Source: Bdellovibrio sp. SKB1291214
Lineage (GTDB): Bacteria; Bdellovibrionota; Bdellovibrionia; Bdellovibrionales; Bdellovibrionaceae
Direction of reading: 5' to 3'
Assembly (NCBI RefSeq): GCF_002209355.2
Contig: NZ_CP106855.1
Span: 1,488,001-1,552,000, forward strand
Length of the DNA stretch: 64,000 bases
The notes under the pieces were generated by a model. The model did no database searches, was not told the origin of the DNA, and worked only from the letters and a program-made list of their open reading frames with translations. Position numbers and translations under genes: made by a program. Shown in pieces: positions 1-9,320 of this stretch. Numbering within the stretch: the stretch's first letter is position 1; every line of letters begins with the position of its first letter.

Positions 1-48
1 AAAAAATGTGCTGATTTCGGCATCTTAGGGTGCTATACCAAAGCCCTT

Positions 49-939
49 ATGCGAGTACTATTAGCAACAATTGCGTCGTTAACGATGGTGGGTATCATTA
101 TCCTGGCAACCCGTATTTGGGGCTTGGGTCAGACCTTCCAAGAATATAAATCTCCCTACATGGACGGAAAAGCTCCATATGTGGCCGTAAAAACTCACAC
201 TTTGGCCAAAATGCAGGAAGCAATCGATGCACGCCCGGACGTTATCCTTTGGGCTGACGTTCGCGTTTCTAACAATCGCGTTCCGTTCATTCTGCCGCCA
301 AGCCGTGACGTGGAATTCCTGAATGCAAAAATGGAAGAGCAAAAGGCGAATCCCACTGCGCAGATCATGACAAGCAGCAAATTAAGCGGGTTTTCTTTTG
401 AACAGATCAATGAGTTCTATAAAAGTACTCCGGCATTAAAAGAACTGTACGAAAAATTCCCACACCAACGCTTCATTTTGAACGTTGTGGATAACGTAAC
501 AGATGTTGATTCTATCGTCGCAAACGCAGTCCAGGATTATAAATCAGAAAATCGCACTTTAATCCAAAGCGATGCCAACGTGATCACAAACGCAATCAAA
601 AGTTTGCAACCTACTTGGCTTTACGGAACAACGAAACCGGATTTGATGCGCTTGATGAGCTTTGATTCTTTGTGGGTTTTGCCGTCCACCCAATTTAAGG
701 GCGACGTTTTCGTAGCTCCATTTAAAATTGCGAAACGCCCTGCCTTTAATGACGCCGTCATTGAAGAAATGCGTCGTCGTAAAAAGAAGATTTTCTTGAT
801 CGTTGAAAATGAGGAAGAGTTCAAACGCGCCATGGAAATTAAAGCTGATGGTTTGATTGTGAATGATATCAAGCAAATCAACTCGTGGTTGCCAATAACT
901 GCAGCAGAGCCGACGGCAACTCCAACCTCCACTAAGTAA
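49..939 (+). CDS. Membrane-anchored GDPD-like protein, probably catalytically dead
   Basis: This is a 296-residue protein with one N-terminal hydrophobic segment (about residues 3-22), a signal anchor or uncleaved signal peptide. The rest looks like a glycerophosphodiester phosphodiesterase TIM barrel: ADVRVSNNRVPFIL sits where the family has a metal-binding 'E-x-D-V...T-x-D' strand, and a late IFLIVENEEEFKRAMEIKADGLIVND stretch (read in two parts) resembles the last barrel strands. The usual first-strand His-Arg and the 'HD' pair are absent, so catalysis is doubtful. Its tail is Thr/Pro/Ala rich. The start at 49 has no clear ribosome binding site and the frame is open to the window edge, so the true start could lie upstream. 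It precedes the tol operon by 89 bases. The family call is an inference from a partial motif. Confidence 0.6.
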   Translation: MRVLLATIASLTMVGIIILATRIWGLGQTFQEYKSPYMDGKAPYVAVKTHTLAKMQEAIDARPDVILWADVRVSNNRVPFILPPSRDVEFLNAKMEEQKANPTAQIMTSSKLSGFSFEQINEFYKSTPALKELYEKFPHQRFILNVVDNVTDVDSIVANAVQDYKSENRTLIQSDANVITNAIKSLQPTWLYGTTKPDLMRLMSFDSLWVLPSTQFKGDVFVAPFKIAKRPAFNDAVIEEMRRRKKKIFLIVENEEEFKRAMEIKADGLIVNDIKQINSWLPITAAEPTATPTSTK

Positions 940-942
940 TCT

Positions 943-980
943 CCCACGACGATGGTCCTGCGCCATAGGGACATCGTGGG
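943..980 (+). promoter_or_regulatory. Bulged inverted repeat between the GDPD-like gene and tolQ
   Basis: Arms CCCACGA (943-949) and TCGTGGG (974-980) are perfect complements. There is no T-run after the second arm, so it is not a classical terminator. It could attenuate read-through into tolQ or stabilise mRNA ends. Confidence 0.3.
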
Positions 981-1028
981 TTGATCTCAGGACCTTTTAC
1001 GCATAATGTGGAACATGGAGGTTCATCT

Positions 1029-1766
1029 ATGTTTCCACTTTTAGTCCAGGCAGCTTCGGCCGCACCTTCTGTGTCAGTAAATACAAACTCTTGGGATGCA
1101 ATTGCCCAAGCGAGTCCAGTCGTACAACTGACATTGGTTATTCTTATTGGTATGTCCGTGGTTTGTTGGGCGATCGGTTACACAAAATATAAAGCATTCA
1201 AAAATATGCGCACAGCTGATGATCTTTTCCTGAATAAATTCTGGAAAGTGAATTCCTTGGATTCTCTTTATGAAGATATCGATCAATATAAAGAGTCTTC
1301 AGTAGCTCGTGTATTTAAGGCGGCTTACCTAGAAATGAAAAAGATCTCTGAATCTCCCCTGCTTGCTCGCACCGAAAATGACAAACCTATTTTGTCTGGT
1401 ATCGACAACTTGGAACGTATCATTAATAAGGCCACTGAAAATGAAATCTCTAAAATTGAATCTCGCCTGACTGTTTTGGCAACGACAGGTTCAACAGGTC
1501 CATTCATTGGTTTGTTTGGTACTGTTTGGGGGATCATGCAGTCTTTCCATAAAATCGGTCAGACAGGTTCTGCAAGTTTGGCGGTTGTCGCTCCGGGTAT
1601 TTCTGAGGCCTTGATCTCCACGGCGATCGGTCTGGCGGCAGCGATTCCAGCAGTTATTTTATATAACAATTTTATCTCTCGTATTCGCAAACAAGAAATT
1701 ACATTGAATAACTTCGGTGCGGACTTCCTGAACATCGTTAAACGTAACTTCTTTCAAGGAAACTAG
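1029..1766 (+). CDS. tolQ: TolQ/ExbB-family proton channel subunit
   Basis: This is a 245-residue inner-membrane protein of the MotA/TolQ/ExbB family. With TolR it uses proton-motive force to energise TolA during outer-membrane constriction. Three membrane segments are visible: one near residues 20-50 and two after residue 140. The second carries GSTGPFIGLFGTVWGIM and the third SEALISTAIGLAAAIPAV, both family hallmarks. An in-frame start lies at 981, but ATG 1029 has GGAGG seven bases upstream and gives a normal N-terminus, so 1029 is preferred. tolR starts three bases after the stop. TolQ rather than ExbB is chosen because tolR, a TolA-like gene and tolB follow. Confidence 0.93.
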   Translation: MFPLLVQAASAAPSVSVNTNSWDAIAQASPVVQLTLVILIGMSVVCWAIGYTKYKAFKNMRTADDLFLNKFWKVNSLDSLYEDIDQYKESSVARVFKAAYLEMKKISESPLLARTENDKPILSGIDNLERIINKATENEISKIESRLTVLATTGSTGPFIGLFGTVWGIMQSFHKIGQTGSASLAVVAPGISEALISTAIGLAAAIPAVILYNNFISRIRKQEITLNNFGADFLNIVKRNFFQGN

Positions 1767-1769
1767 ATC

Positions 1770-2189
1770 ATGGGAATGGGTGGCGGCGGCGGGAAAAAAT
1801 CCCGCGCGACATTAAGCGAAATCAACGTAACGCCCCTGGTGGACGTGATGTTGGTTCTTCTGATCATGTTCATGGTGACGACACCTTTGATGCAACAGGG
1901 GATTGACGTTGATCTTCCAAAAACATCCGCTTCGGGTGTGGAAATGAATGAAGAACCCTTTGTATTGGTAATTGGTCACGATCAAAAAATGACGATTGCT
2001 AAGACTCGTATTCAAATGGCCGATCTCAAAACAAAGTTGAAAGCCATCTTTGAGAATAAAAAGAATAAGCAAATTTTCATCCAAGCAGATCGTAAAGTGG
2101 ACTATGGCTTCGTCGCGGAAGCTATGGCAGAAATTCGTGCTGCAGGGATCTTTAACATCGGTTTAGTAACGGTACCAAAAGACAAGTGA
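1770..2189 (+). CDS. tolR: TolR/ExbD-family protein
   Basis: This is a 139-residue ExbD/TolR protein with a short glycine-rich, basic cytoplasmic start and one membrane helix (about residues 20-42). The helix is preceded by LSEINVTPLVDVMLVLLI, which contains the conserved proton-relaying Asp of the family. The remaining part is the small periplasmic domain. It pairs with TolQ as the stator that drives TolA. It is tightly packed in the operon, and its TGA stop overlaps the GTG start of the next gene. Confidence 0.93.
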   Translation: MGMGGGGGKKSRATLSEINVTPLVDVMLVLLIMFMVTTPLMQQGIDVDLPKTSASGVEMNEEPFVLVIGHDQKMTIAKTRIQMADLKTKLKAIFENKKNKQIFIQADRKVDYGFVAEAMAEIRAAGIFNIGLVTVPKDK

Positions 2190-3013
2190 GTGCATTGAAA
2201 TCAGACAACCCTCAGGATGAAACACTTAAACGCGGACTGGTAGTCTCATTGGGATTCCACGTCGGTTTGGTTCTATTCTTTGTTGTGAAGACTGCGTTCT
2301 TCACACCTGAGTCTATTGATTTCACTCAAGCAGTCCGCGTGGATATGGTCGGTCTTCCTGATAAATTAGATCCTAATAATCTTCCGCCGAAACCAGAGGC
2401 GAAAGAAAATGCTAAGCCCGCTCCCAAACCAGAGCCTTCTCCGGTGGAAAAGGTTGCGGAAAAAAAACCAGAACCTAAATTTGAACCCAAGCCAGAAGTT
2501 AAACTTCCCACTAAGACGGCCAAAAAAGATGACGGCGTGAACTTAGAAAAAGTTAAATCCAAACAAAACGATGCTTTGGAAAAACTAAAAGCTATGGCCG
2601 CAATTGAAAAGTTAAAAGAAGAAGCTAAAAAACCAGCTCCAGCGGCTGGCACTGGCAAATCAAATGCGGGTGCGGCTCCGGTAAAAGGAAATCAACTTTC
2701 CCCCGGCACGGCTTTGACAGGTCTTTCTAAACTGCAGCATGACACTTATGGTGCGGATTTAGATCGTCACATCAAACAACATTGGGCAGTTCCCGAATGG
2801 TTGGCAAAACGTGATCTTAAAGCACAAGCTCGCGTTTTTATCGATTCACGCGGAAATATTATTGATCGTAAAATTGTAAAATCGAGCGGAAATCCAGACT
2901 ACGATGCAGAGGTACTTTCAACCCTTGATAAATCATCGCCGTTCCCCGCTCCACCAGAAAAATTTGTATCACTTGTCAGTGTGGATGGGATTTTAATCGG
3001 CTTCCCAGAGTAA
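2186..3013 (+). CDS. tolA: TolA-like energy transducer with TonB C-terminal domain
   Basis: This 275-residue protein has an N-terminal membrane anchor (about residues 17-37), a long Lys/Pro/Glu/Ala-rich periplasm-spanning linker (about residues 60-165) and a folded C-terminal domain. That domain has the TonB/TolA pattern, with a [13 protein letters not shown] helix followed by [21 protein letters not shown] and an NPDYDAEVL helix. It should connect the TolQR motor to TolB/Pal at the outer membrane. The start is GTG 2186, overlapping the tolR stop as GTGA, which suggests translational coupling. TolA rather than TonB is inferred from the neighbours. No Pal gene follows directly. Confidence 0.85.
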   Translation: MSALKSDNPQDETLKRGLVVSLGFHVGLVLFFVVKTAFFTPESIDFTQAVRVDMVGLPDKLDPNNLPPKPEAKENAKPAPKPEPSPVEKVAEKKPEPKFEPKPEVKLPTKTAKKDDGVNLEKVKSKQNDALEKLKAMAAIEKLKEEAKKPAPAAGTGKSNAGAAPVKGNQLSPGTALTGLSKLQHDTYGADLDRHIKQHWAVPEWLAKRDLKAQARVFIDSRGNIIDRKIVKSSGNPDYDAEVLSTLDKSSPFPAPPEKFVSLVSVDGILIGFPE

Positions 3014-3023
3014 GGAGAGAACT

Positions 3024-4421
3024 ATGATCCGACTTCTATGTGTGTTACTCGCTGCTGTTTCACTTTCTCAAGTGAGTCAGGCCCAAACGGCTACTCCAGA
3101 TAGCGGCATTTATATTAAATTGGGCGACGCCCGTACCAAAAAAAGCATGATGGCTTTCCCGGCGCTGCAATATTTTGGGTCTCCGGGAACGGCTTCAAAC
3201 TATCAAGCCACGGGTGCGGAGATTTATAACGTTATTAATAATGACTTGGCCGTCTCATCATATTTCCAATTTATTGATTCTAAAGCTTTCCTTGAAGATC
3301 CAAGCAAAGTTGGAATGACACCGGCTCCAGGAAATCCTGCTGGCTTCAAGTTTCAAAGTTGGTCTGCAATCGGCGCAGACTTTTTAATTCGCGCAGGCTT
3401 TTCAATCGCGGGCGGGGAAGTAACTCTGGAAACTTATGTGTACCATGTTGGTAAAGCAACTTTGGTCGCGGGCAAAAAATATAAAGGCCCTGTTTCAAGT
3501 GCTCGTCGTATTGCTCACACATTCGCAAATGACGTTTTGAAAGCTTTAACGGGAACAGAAGGCATGTTCTTGTCTCGGATGGTTGTGACGTCGGATAAAG
3601 CTGGTGGTCAAGCTCGTGAAGTCTATATCATGGACTGGGACAGTGCGAACTCTATGCAGGTGTCAAAACACTCGAGTGTGGCAATCTCTCCCGCATGGTC
3701 TCCAGATGGTTCTAAAGTAGCTTACACGTCTTACGTAAAACGTGTGGGATCTAAGTTCAGAAATGCTGACATGTTATTATTAGATCTTAAAAGCGGCAAA
3801 CGTCAGTTGATTTCATACCGTCAGGGTATCAACTCAGGTGCTTCATTTTCTCCAGATGGAAAAACAATTTTCCTAACAATCTCTCAAGGCACAAGCCCTG
3901 ATATTTATAAAATGTCTTATGACGGGGCTTTGATGGGTAAAGTGACAAATGGACCTGCCGGAGCGATGAATGTGGAACCAGCCGTGTGCCCTGGGGACTC
4001 AAACAAAGTAGCTTTTTCATCGGATCGCGCTGGTAAACCAATGATCTATACAATGGATGCAAATGGTGGAAATGTGAAACGTCTGACTTTTGCTGGCGTC
4101 TTCAACTCCTCCCCATCTTGGTCACCTGATTGCAAAAAAATCGCCTTCGCAGGTCAAAGCGATAATAACTTTGATATCTTTGTTATGAATGCTGACGGCT
4201 CTGACATGATCCGTTTAAGTTCTGCAAAGAAATCCAACGGCAAAATGTCTTCGAATGAAGATCCTTCATTCTCTCCAGATGGTCGCTTTGTTATGTACAC
4301 AAGCAATCGTACGGGTAAGAACCAAGTCTTTATTTCGACTGTCGATGGCACTGAAGAACGCCGTGTAACTCAAGATAACCACAACTACTTCAAGCCGAAG
4401 TGGTCTGTAAACCTTGACTAA
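3024..4421 (+). CDS. tolB: TolB beta-propeller periplasmic protein
   Basis: This is a 465-residue protein with a signal peptide ending near AQA at residue 21. An N-terminal alpha/beta domain reaches to about residue 170, and a six-bladed propeller follows. The propeller is built of repeats such as [44 protein letters not shown] and [15 protein letters not shown]. TolB links TolA to Pal in the periplasm. AAGGAG lies a few bases before the ATG. Length and repeats are normal for the family. Confidence 0.94.
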   Translation: MIRLLCVLLAAVSLSQVSQAQTATPDSGIYIKLGDARTKKSMMAFPALQYFGSPGTASNYQATGAEIYNVINNDLAVSSYFQFIDSKAFLEDPSKVGMTPAPGNPAGFKFQSWSAIGADFLIRAGFSIAGGEVTLETYVYHVGKATLVAGKKYKGPVSSARRIAHTFANDVLKALTGTEGMFLSRMVVTSDKAGGQAREVYIMDWDSANSMQVSKHSSVAISPAWSPDGSKVAYTSYVKRVGSKFRNADMLLLDLKSGKRQLISYRQGINSGASFSPDGKTIFLTISQGTSPDIYKMSYDGALMGKVTNGPAGAMNVEPAVCPGDSNKVAFSSDRAGKPMIYTMDANGGNVKRLTFAGVFNSSPSWSPDCKKIAFAGQSDNNFDIFVMNADGSDMIRLSSAKKSNGKMSSNEDPSFSPDGRFVMYTSNRTGKNQVFISTVDGTEERRVTQDNHNYFKPKWSVNLD

Positions 4422-6717
4422 CCCCCCTCTCGAATCTTCCTTAAGAATAAAACGCAACGGGATCTGGTCCCGTTGCGCATCTGCCGCAAAAAATAATTCC
4501 CAAGACTCTTTAAAAATATGCCATGACTGGAGTGCCGCAGCTGACGAGCTTTTAATTGAAGCTTTTAGCAACTGCTTTTCAGAAAGTGATGTCGCTTTAT
4601 TTGCTCTGGGAAAATTGGGTTCTGAGGAGTTAAATTTAAGTTCCGACGTCGATATCTTAATCGTTGCTGAACATGAAAATGAAAAACACCTCAAAAGTCT
4701 TCGTTCATTGCAAAAGCTACTAAGTGAGCGCACTGCCGAGGGCTTTGTTTTTCGTGTGGATTTTGATTTACGCCCCGGCGGTCGTCATGGCCCGTTAATT
4801 CCTACCATCGAACACTTCCGCGATTACTATGGAAACTATGGGGAAACCTGGGAGCGCTTAGCTTTTGTTCGTCTGCGCGGGATTTGCGGCAATGCAGATA
4901 TTATCAATCAAGTGCAGTCCTTCGCAAAAAAATTTTCATTTCGCAAACATCTGGATTTCACTTTATTTGATGACTTAAAACACTTACGTGGAAAAATTCA
5001 GAATCACTATCACACCCCGACAGCTGTCGATGCGGTTGACCTTAAGATGGGGATTGGTGGCATTAGGGATTTGGAACTTTTCACTCACGCACTGTTGGTA
5101 GTTCATGGTGGAAAAGATCACTCTCTGCAGCTGCGTGGAACGATAGAAGCTCTTGAAAAATTATCATCTAAAGATTTACTCCCTAAGGCTGAAGCTGATT
5201 TCCTTATCTCTCATTACCGCAATCTACGTGGTCTTGAAAATTACGTTCAGGCCTTAAATGACGAGCAAACCCATTTGCTTCATTTAAATGACCCTCACCC
5301 TGACTTTGTCCTGAGGGCTTTAAAAACTCTGCTTCAAGAAATGCAGCACTGCGATCAAATCGTGAAATCACTTTTGGGTGATGCGCCTAAAATCGTATCC
5401 CTCGAAAATGAACTTAGCACTTTGGGCTTACCTGAGGAAGATATCAAAGAGCTTTGGAATGAAATCATCGAGCAAGAAGTTTTATCCAGAAATAAGGGCC
5501 GTGATGAAGCAGCTCGAAAGGCTTTTTTACAAGAGTTCTTGCAAACTCTGAAAGTCCAAGGCGGCGACAGTCATAGGGCGTTGGGTTTTTTAAAAGATTT
5601 CATACGTAGCACTCGAGCAAAGGCTAGCTTTTTTACTTTGTTGCTTCGTGAAAATGAACTGATGAAAAAGCTTGCCTGGTTATTTGCTCACTCCCCTTAT
5701 TTGTCGCGCATTTTATGCAGCCGGCCCGAGCTGCTGGATTCCTTTGTGTATAGAGCACAAAATAAACTTTCAGAGGATTTAGATATTTTATTAGAAGAAC
5801 TTGCCGAGAAAAAACTTTTATCCGAACTGATTAATGGCAGCCAATATTTGGAAGATCGCGATCTGGAAACCTTGTTAAATAATTTAACGTTCACTGCAGA
5901 TTCGATTGCATCGGCATTGATGACGGCACTTAAAAAAGATTACCCCTGTTCGGTTGAAATTTTGACTTTAGGAAAATGGGGCGGCCAAGAACTTGGTTTT
6001 AAATCAGATTTGGATTTTATTTTCGTGATCACAGGCGATGAATCCGATAACGACTTTAAATTCGCCAAGCGATTTATTTCTCGCATGACCGAGCCTCACC
6101 GTGGTGGAAGCATTTATTCCATTGATATGCGCTTACGTCCGTCGGGAAAAGCCGGGCCCATTGTGATCCCATTAATGGATTTACAAAACTATCTTACGAA
6201 CGAAGCCGAGGTTTGGGAGCGACAAGCTTATTTGAAATCTCGATGGCTGAACTATTCAGGACCATCCCTAGTGCAAAATTATATACAAAAAGGATTGAGT
6301 GCGGAGCAACTCGTTGAACTCGACCGCATTCGCACGGAACTGATTAGCAAACATCCCGATATCAACTTGAAATATAGCGAAGGCGGAATGGTTGACATTG
6401 AACTTTCTATTCAGTCCGTTCTTTTAAAGGAGAAGCTTGCTCCGTCAAATTCCTCGACTACAAGTTTTTTGAGTATGAAGTCCCAACAACATCCTGATCT
6501 TGCAAAGAATTACCTCTATATGCGTCAAATCGAACAGATGCTGCAACTGATAGCGTCAGAATCAACGGCGGATGTGTCCTTAAATCACGAGTCCTTTCAT
6601 GATCTTGCTGTGGCGTTTAATACTTCGCCGACGAAGCTTCTCGAAGATGTTTCCCAGCGTATCACTGAGAATGTTGGGATTTTGAAGGCGCTTGACCCTC
6701 GACGAACCCGTCACTAA
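4414..6717 (+). CDS. glnE: Bifunctional glutamine synthetase adenylyltransferase/deadenylase GlnE
   Basis: This is a 767-residue nucleotidyltransferase that attaches and removes AMP on glutamine synthetase in response to PII signals. Two catalytic modules are visible. The N-terminal one (deadenylase) has [18 protein letters not shown] near residue 70 and the C-terminal one (adenylylase) has [19 protein letters not shown] near residue 520. Both keep the G-[SG]-x(8-10)-D-x-D metal-binding signature and the downstream DxRLRP-like strand. It is clearly shorter than the about 946-residue E. coli enzyme, and the missing part is mostly at the N-terminus. The best start is TTG 4414, overlapping the end of tolB by eight bases; no ATG occurs before about residue 205. 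No strong ribosome binding site is seen, so coupling to tolB is likely. Confidence 0.9.
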   Translation: MTNPPLESSLRIKRNGIWSRCASAAKNNSQDSLKICHDWSAAADELLIEAFSNCFSESDVALFALGKLGSEELNLSSDVDILIVAEHENEKHLKSLRSLQKLLSERTAEGFVFRVDFDLRPGGRHGPLIPTIEHFRDYYGNYGETWERLAFVRLRGICGNADIINQVQSFAKKFSFRKHLDFTLFDDLKHLRGKIQNHYHTPTAVDAVDLKMGIGGIRDLELFTHALLVVHGGKDHSLQLRGTIEALEKLSSKDLLPKAEADFLISHYRNLRGLENYVQALNDEQTHLLHLNDPHPDFVLRALKTLLQEMQHCDQIVKSLLGDAPKIVSLENELSTLGLPEEDIKELWNEIIEQEVLSRNKGRDEAARKAFLQEFLQTLKVQGGDSHRALGFLKDFIRSTRAKASFFTLLLRENELMKKLAWLFAHSPYLSRILCSRPELLDSFVYRAQNKLSEDLDILLEELAEKKLLSELINGSQYLEDRDLETLLNNLTFTADSIASALMTALKKDYPCSVEILTLGKWGGQELGFKSDLDFIFVITGDESDNDFKFAKRFISRMTEPHRGGSIYSIDMRLRPSGKAGPIVIPLMDLQNYLTNEAEVWERQAYLKSRWLNYSGPSLVQNYIQKGLSAEQLVELDRIRTELISKHPDINLKYSEGGMVDIELSIQSVLLKEKLAPSNSSTTSFLSMKSQQHPDLAKNYLYMRQIEQMLQLIASESTADVSLNHESFHDLAVAFNTSPTKLLEDVSQRITENVGILKALDPRRTRH

Positions 6718-6749
6718 ATAATGAAGCTTAACTAATCAGGAGTATTCCG

Positions 6750-7469
6750 ATGTCGAAGAATATCGATATAAAAAAGGTATTTTGGATTTACCTTTTTGCA
6801 TTCTTACTTGCCGCTTTCAGTTTCCGTGCAGACGCAAAACCGACTGAAACGCCAGCTGAAACTTCCGCTGAAAAAACAACTGAAGTAAAAGCTGAAAAGA
6901 AAGCAAAAGCAGATTCCAAAAAATCTACGAAAGATACTGATACTAAGAAGGGAAAACCAATGTTCGCACTTTTCGAAACAACTAAAGGTAATTTCAAAGT
7001 AAAACTACTTACTGAAACAGCTCCTAAAACAGTTGAAAACTTTGCTGGTCTTGCTGAAGGCTCTAAAGAGTGGACTGATCCTAAAACTGGCGAAAAAGTT
7101 AAAAAGCCTTTCTATGATGGTTTGTCTTTTCACCGCGTTATTAAAGATTTCATGATCCAAGGTGGTTGCCCACTTGGAACTGGTACTGGTGGCCCAGGTT
7201 ACCGTTTCGAAGACGAATTCCTTCCAGGTCAGCCTAAGCATTCTAAACCAGGCATGCTATCTATGGCGAACGCGGGTCCGAACACTAATGGTTCTCAATT
7301 CTTCGTTACTACTGTTGCAACTCCTTGGTTGGATGGTCGTCACGTAGTTTTCGGTGAAGTTGTTGAAGGTATGGATGTTGTTCATGCTATCGAAAACACA
7401 AAAGTAGGCCCAATGGATCGTCCCGTTGAGCCAATGATCATCAAGCACGTTAAAATCGAAAGAAAGTAG
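6750..7469 (+). CDS. Secreted cyclophilin-type peptidyl-prolyl cis-trans isomerase
   Basis: This 239-residue protein has an N-terminal hydrophobic signal (about residues 9-28), a Lys/Glu/Thr-rich linker (about 30-69) and a complete cyclophilin domain (about 71-239). The domain carries [34 protein letters not shown] and GPGYRFEDE, including the catalytic Arg of FHRV. It catalyses proline isomerisation during folding, here probably in the periplasm. A second ATG at 6961 sits exactly at the start of the cyclophilin domain and has AAGGG eight bases upstream, so a shorter cytoplasmic form is possible. A terminator follows at 7521. Confidence 0.9.
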   Translation: MSKNIDIKKVFWIYLFAFLLAAFSFRADAKPTETPAETSAEKTTEVKAEKKAKADSKKSTKDTDTKKGKPMFALFETTKGNFKVKLLTETAPKTVENFAGLAEGSKEWTDPKTGEKVKKPFYDGLSFHRVIKDFMIQGGCPLGTGTGGPGYRFEDEFLPGQPKHSKPGMLSMANAGPNTNGSQFFVTTVATPWLDGRHVVFGEVVEGMDVVHAIENTKVGPMDRPVEPMIIKHVKIERK

Positions 7470-7520
7470 TTCTGCACTTCGTTCTCTCGAAGTCGTTTCA
7501 CTGCTTAAATGATCAAATAA

Positions 7521-7550
7521 AAAACCCGCTTGATGAGAGCGGGTTTTTTT
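7521..7550 (+). terminator. Rho-independent terminator after the cyclophilin gene
   Basis: A hairpin ACCCGCT / AGCGGGT with a seven-base loop is followed by seven Ts. It ends the tol-glnE-cyclophilin transcript, and the A-rich left flank also lets it serve the minus-strand gene. Confidence 0.85.
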
Positions 7551-7560
7551 ATGCCTTTTT

Positions 7561-8211
7561 CTAGTTCACCCCGGTGATTGGTAAAGCATCACCGTTCGTT
7601 ATCCCAGTCGTCGAACTGCTACTTGTATTGTTATTGTAGTTACCGCGGTTATTACCCATGTTGGGTCCCCCACCCATTTGACGACCTTGTTGCGGAAAGC
7701 CTTGTTGTTGCTGAGGAGAAAATCCTCCGCCACCACTCGGTGGATCGAATTGACGCCCGCGATCTGGCCGATTCGGTCGGGCATTCTGAATCTCTCCACC
7801 CTCTTTGCGAAACCACGAACCGTCGTTGGCGCGACAAACATAACCCGTCGTCACCATCGGCGTATTGGATCTGCTATCCCAAATTTCACTGCGGTAAATA
7901 CGACAGTAAAATCCATCAAAATAGCCTTCCCCCGTAAAAATCAGACGACCACGATGTTGGTTGCCTTGAAACGAGTAGGGGTTGTTATTGAATTGACCAC
8001 TTAAGGCTTGGTTCCACATGCCTTGTGCCTGGCGATTGTCGTTGTCATCAAAGTTCTGCGCAATCGAGGCGCCTATCAAGCCACCAATAATCACGCCACT
8101 TAATGTTGCAACACCCATGTTTCCACGACCTGCGGCCTTCACTGCTTGAGTTTGCATAATCAAACTTAGCGTCAGTATAGATAAAGTAACCATAAAAAAG
8201 CGATTGTTCAT
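7561..8211 (-). CDS. Secreted 17-kDa-surface-antigen-like protein with Gly/Gln/Asn-rich tail
   Basis: This 216-residue protein has a signal peptide ending near residue 26. A glycine-zipper helix follows (GVIIGGLIGASIAQNF, about residues 39-54), then a domain with two Cys residues in the pattern FYCRIYRSEIW...TTGYVCRANDGSWF. This order matches rickettsial 17-kDa surface antigen-type proteins, where a glycine zipper precedes 'CREY...ACRxPDGSW'. There is no lipobox Cys, unlike typical family members. Residues about 150-216 are low complexity (Pro/Gly/Gln then Asn/Ser/Thr). The function of this envelope family is not established. The gene's ribosome binding site lies in a hairpin (8216-8246). Confidence 0.65.
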   Translation of the reverse strand: MNNRFFMVTLSILTLSLIMQTQAVKAAGRGNMGVATLSGVIIGGLIGASIAQNFDDNDNRQAQGMWNQALSGQFNNNPYSFQGNQHRGRLIFTGEGYFDGFYCRIYRSEIWDSRSNTPMVTTGYVCRANDGSWFRKEGGEIQNARPNRPDRGRQFDPPSGGGGFSPQQQQGFPQQGRQMGGGPNMGNNRGNYNNNTSSSSTTGITNGDALPITGVN

Positions 8212-8215
8212 AAAA

Positions 8216-8246
8216 CCTCTCTTAATTTGCTTTCGTACAAGAGAGG
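8216..8246 (-). promoter_or_regulatory. Hairpin enclosing the Shine-Dalgarno site of the gene at 8211
   Basis: On the minus strand, CCTCTCTT (8246-8239) pairs perfectly with AAGAGAGG (8223-8216). The second arm contains the GAGAGG ribosome binding site, four bases before the ATG. When folded, the site would be hidden, which suggests translational control. Confidence 0.5.
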
Positions 8247-8407
8247 AGCAAGCTGCAAGCCAGAAAAGCTCACAGTCCGTAGATGTGCGAGCTTGCTAAA
8301 AATAAATTGATTGTGGAAAGACTGTGCAAAAAGGAATTTCCGTCTAAAGAATCGCCTCGTGACAAAATGTGGAGCTCAGTTCGCTGTTCGAACTACTCCC
8401 GCGATCA

Positions 8408-8752
8408 CTATTCTTTTTCAACTTGGGACATATCGATTTCTTTCGCGCGCTTTACAATTTGCTCCAGAATATCCTCGTTCACAGCACCCGGCTGCACAAA
8501 GATAATCGATTGCTCTTTGATAACAGCTAAAGTTGGGATTGATTGCACTTCAAAACTTCCGGCAATTTCTGGCTCTTCATCCGTATTAATTTTGATGAAT
8601 TTTATGTCGGGATGCTTGTCCGCGACCGCTTCAAAGATCGGCGCAAAACGTTTACAAGGCCCACACCACACAGCCCAGAAGTCTACGATAACAGTCTGGT
8701 TTTCCTGAACTACTTGTTTGAAATTGTCTTTCGTAACTTCCAAAACTGCCAT
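8408..8752 (-). CDS. trxA: Thioredoxin
   Basis: This 114-residue thioredoxin fold carries the active-site motif WAVWCGPCK at about residues 27-35, the conserved buried Asp (VIVDFWA) and the cis-Pro loop SIPTLAVI. It has no signal peptide, so it should act as a cytoplasmic disulfide reductase. The start has GGAGAA just upstream. It stands alone between two secreted-protein genes, and the upstream region to 8840 is short and divergent. Confidence 0.93.
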   Translation of the reverse strand: MAVLEVTKDNFKQVVQENQTVIVDFWAVWCGPCKRFAPIFEAVADKHPDIKFIKINTDEEPEIAGSFEVQSIPTLAVIKEQSIIFVQPGAVNEDILEQIVKRAKEIDMSQVEKE

Positions 8753-8840
8753 GGTTTTCTCCTTGACCTGGTTTACTTAGAGTTTGAAGGAGAACATAGA
8801 ATGAGTCAGCATAAATGTAATTAACAATAAAGGGGTTCTC

Positions 8841-9320
8841 ATGAAAATGATTCTTGGTGCTGTTCTTTTCTTGTTCTCTACACAAGTATTTGCGGCTGGC
8901 GATGCAGGCTGCGGTCTTGGTTCTGTCGTTATCTCTAAAAACTCAAAAGGTTTGCAACTTTTTGCGATGACAACGAACGGTACATTCTCATCTCAATTCT
9001 TTGGTATCACTTCTGGTACTTCTAATTGCTCTTCAAGCGGTATCGTTATGAATGACAAAGAAGTTCAGTACTTCGTTGAAGTAAATCAAAAAGAGCTTTC
9101 TCGTGAGATGGCTCAAGGTCACGGTCAACTTCTTGCGACTTTGGCTGATATGAAGGGTTGCAAAAATTCTGAAGCACAAGCAGCTTTCGGTTCATTCACT
9201 CAAGGTTCGTATGAAAACATCATTCCAGCTTCCAACACAACAGCAGCTGAAATGGTTTCTAACCTGAATAACCAACTTGCTGGTCAAAAGGATCTTCAAA
9301 GCCTTTGCCATGGTTCGTAG
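8841..9320 (+). CDS. DUF3015-type secreted protein
   Basis: This 159-residue protein has a signal peptide ending at FAA (about residue 18). The mature start GDAGCGLGSVVI and the later SNCSSSGI, MKGCKN and SLCHG segments supply the paired cysteines of the DUF3015 family. Molecular function is unknown. Its 3' end overlaps the next gene by eleven bases, and DUF3015-DUF4105 pairs are, from memory, found together in Bdellovibrio-type genomes. Confidence 0.8.
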   Translation: MKMILGAVLFLFSTQVFAAGDAGCGLGSVVISKNSKGLQLFAMTTNGTFSSQFFGITSGTSNCSSSGIVMNDKEVQYFVEVNQKELSREMAQGHGQLLATLADMKGCKNSEAQAAFGSFTQGSYENIIPASNTTAAEMVSNLNNQLAGQKDLQSLCHGS

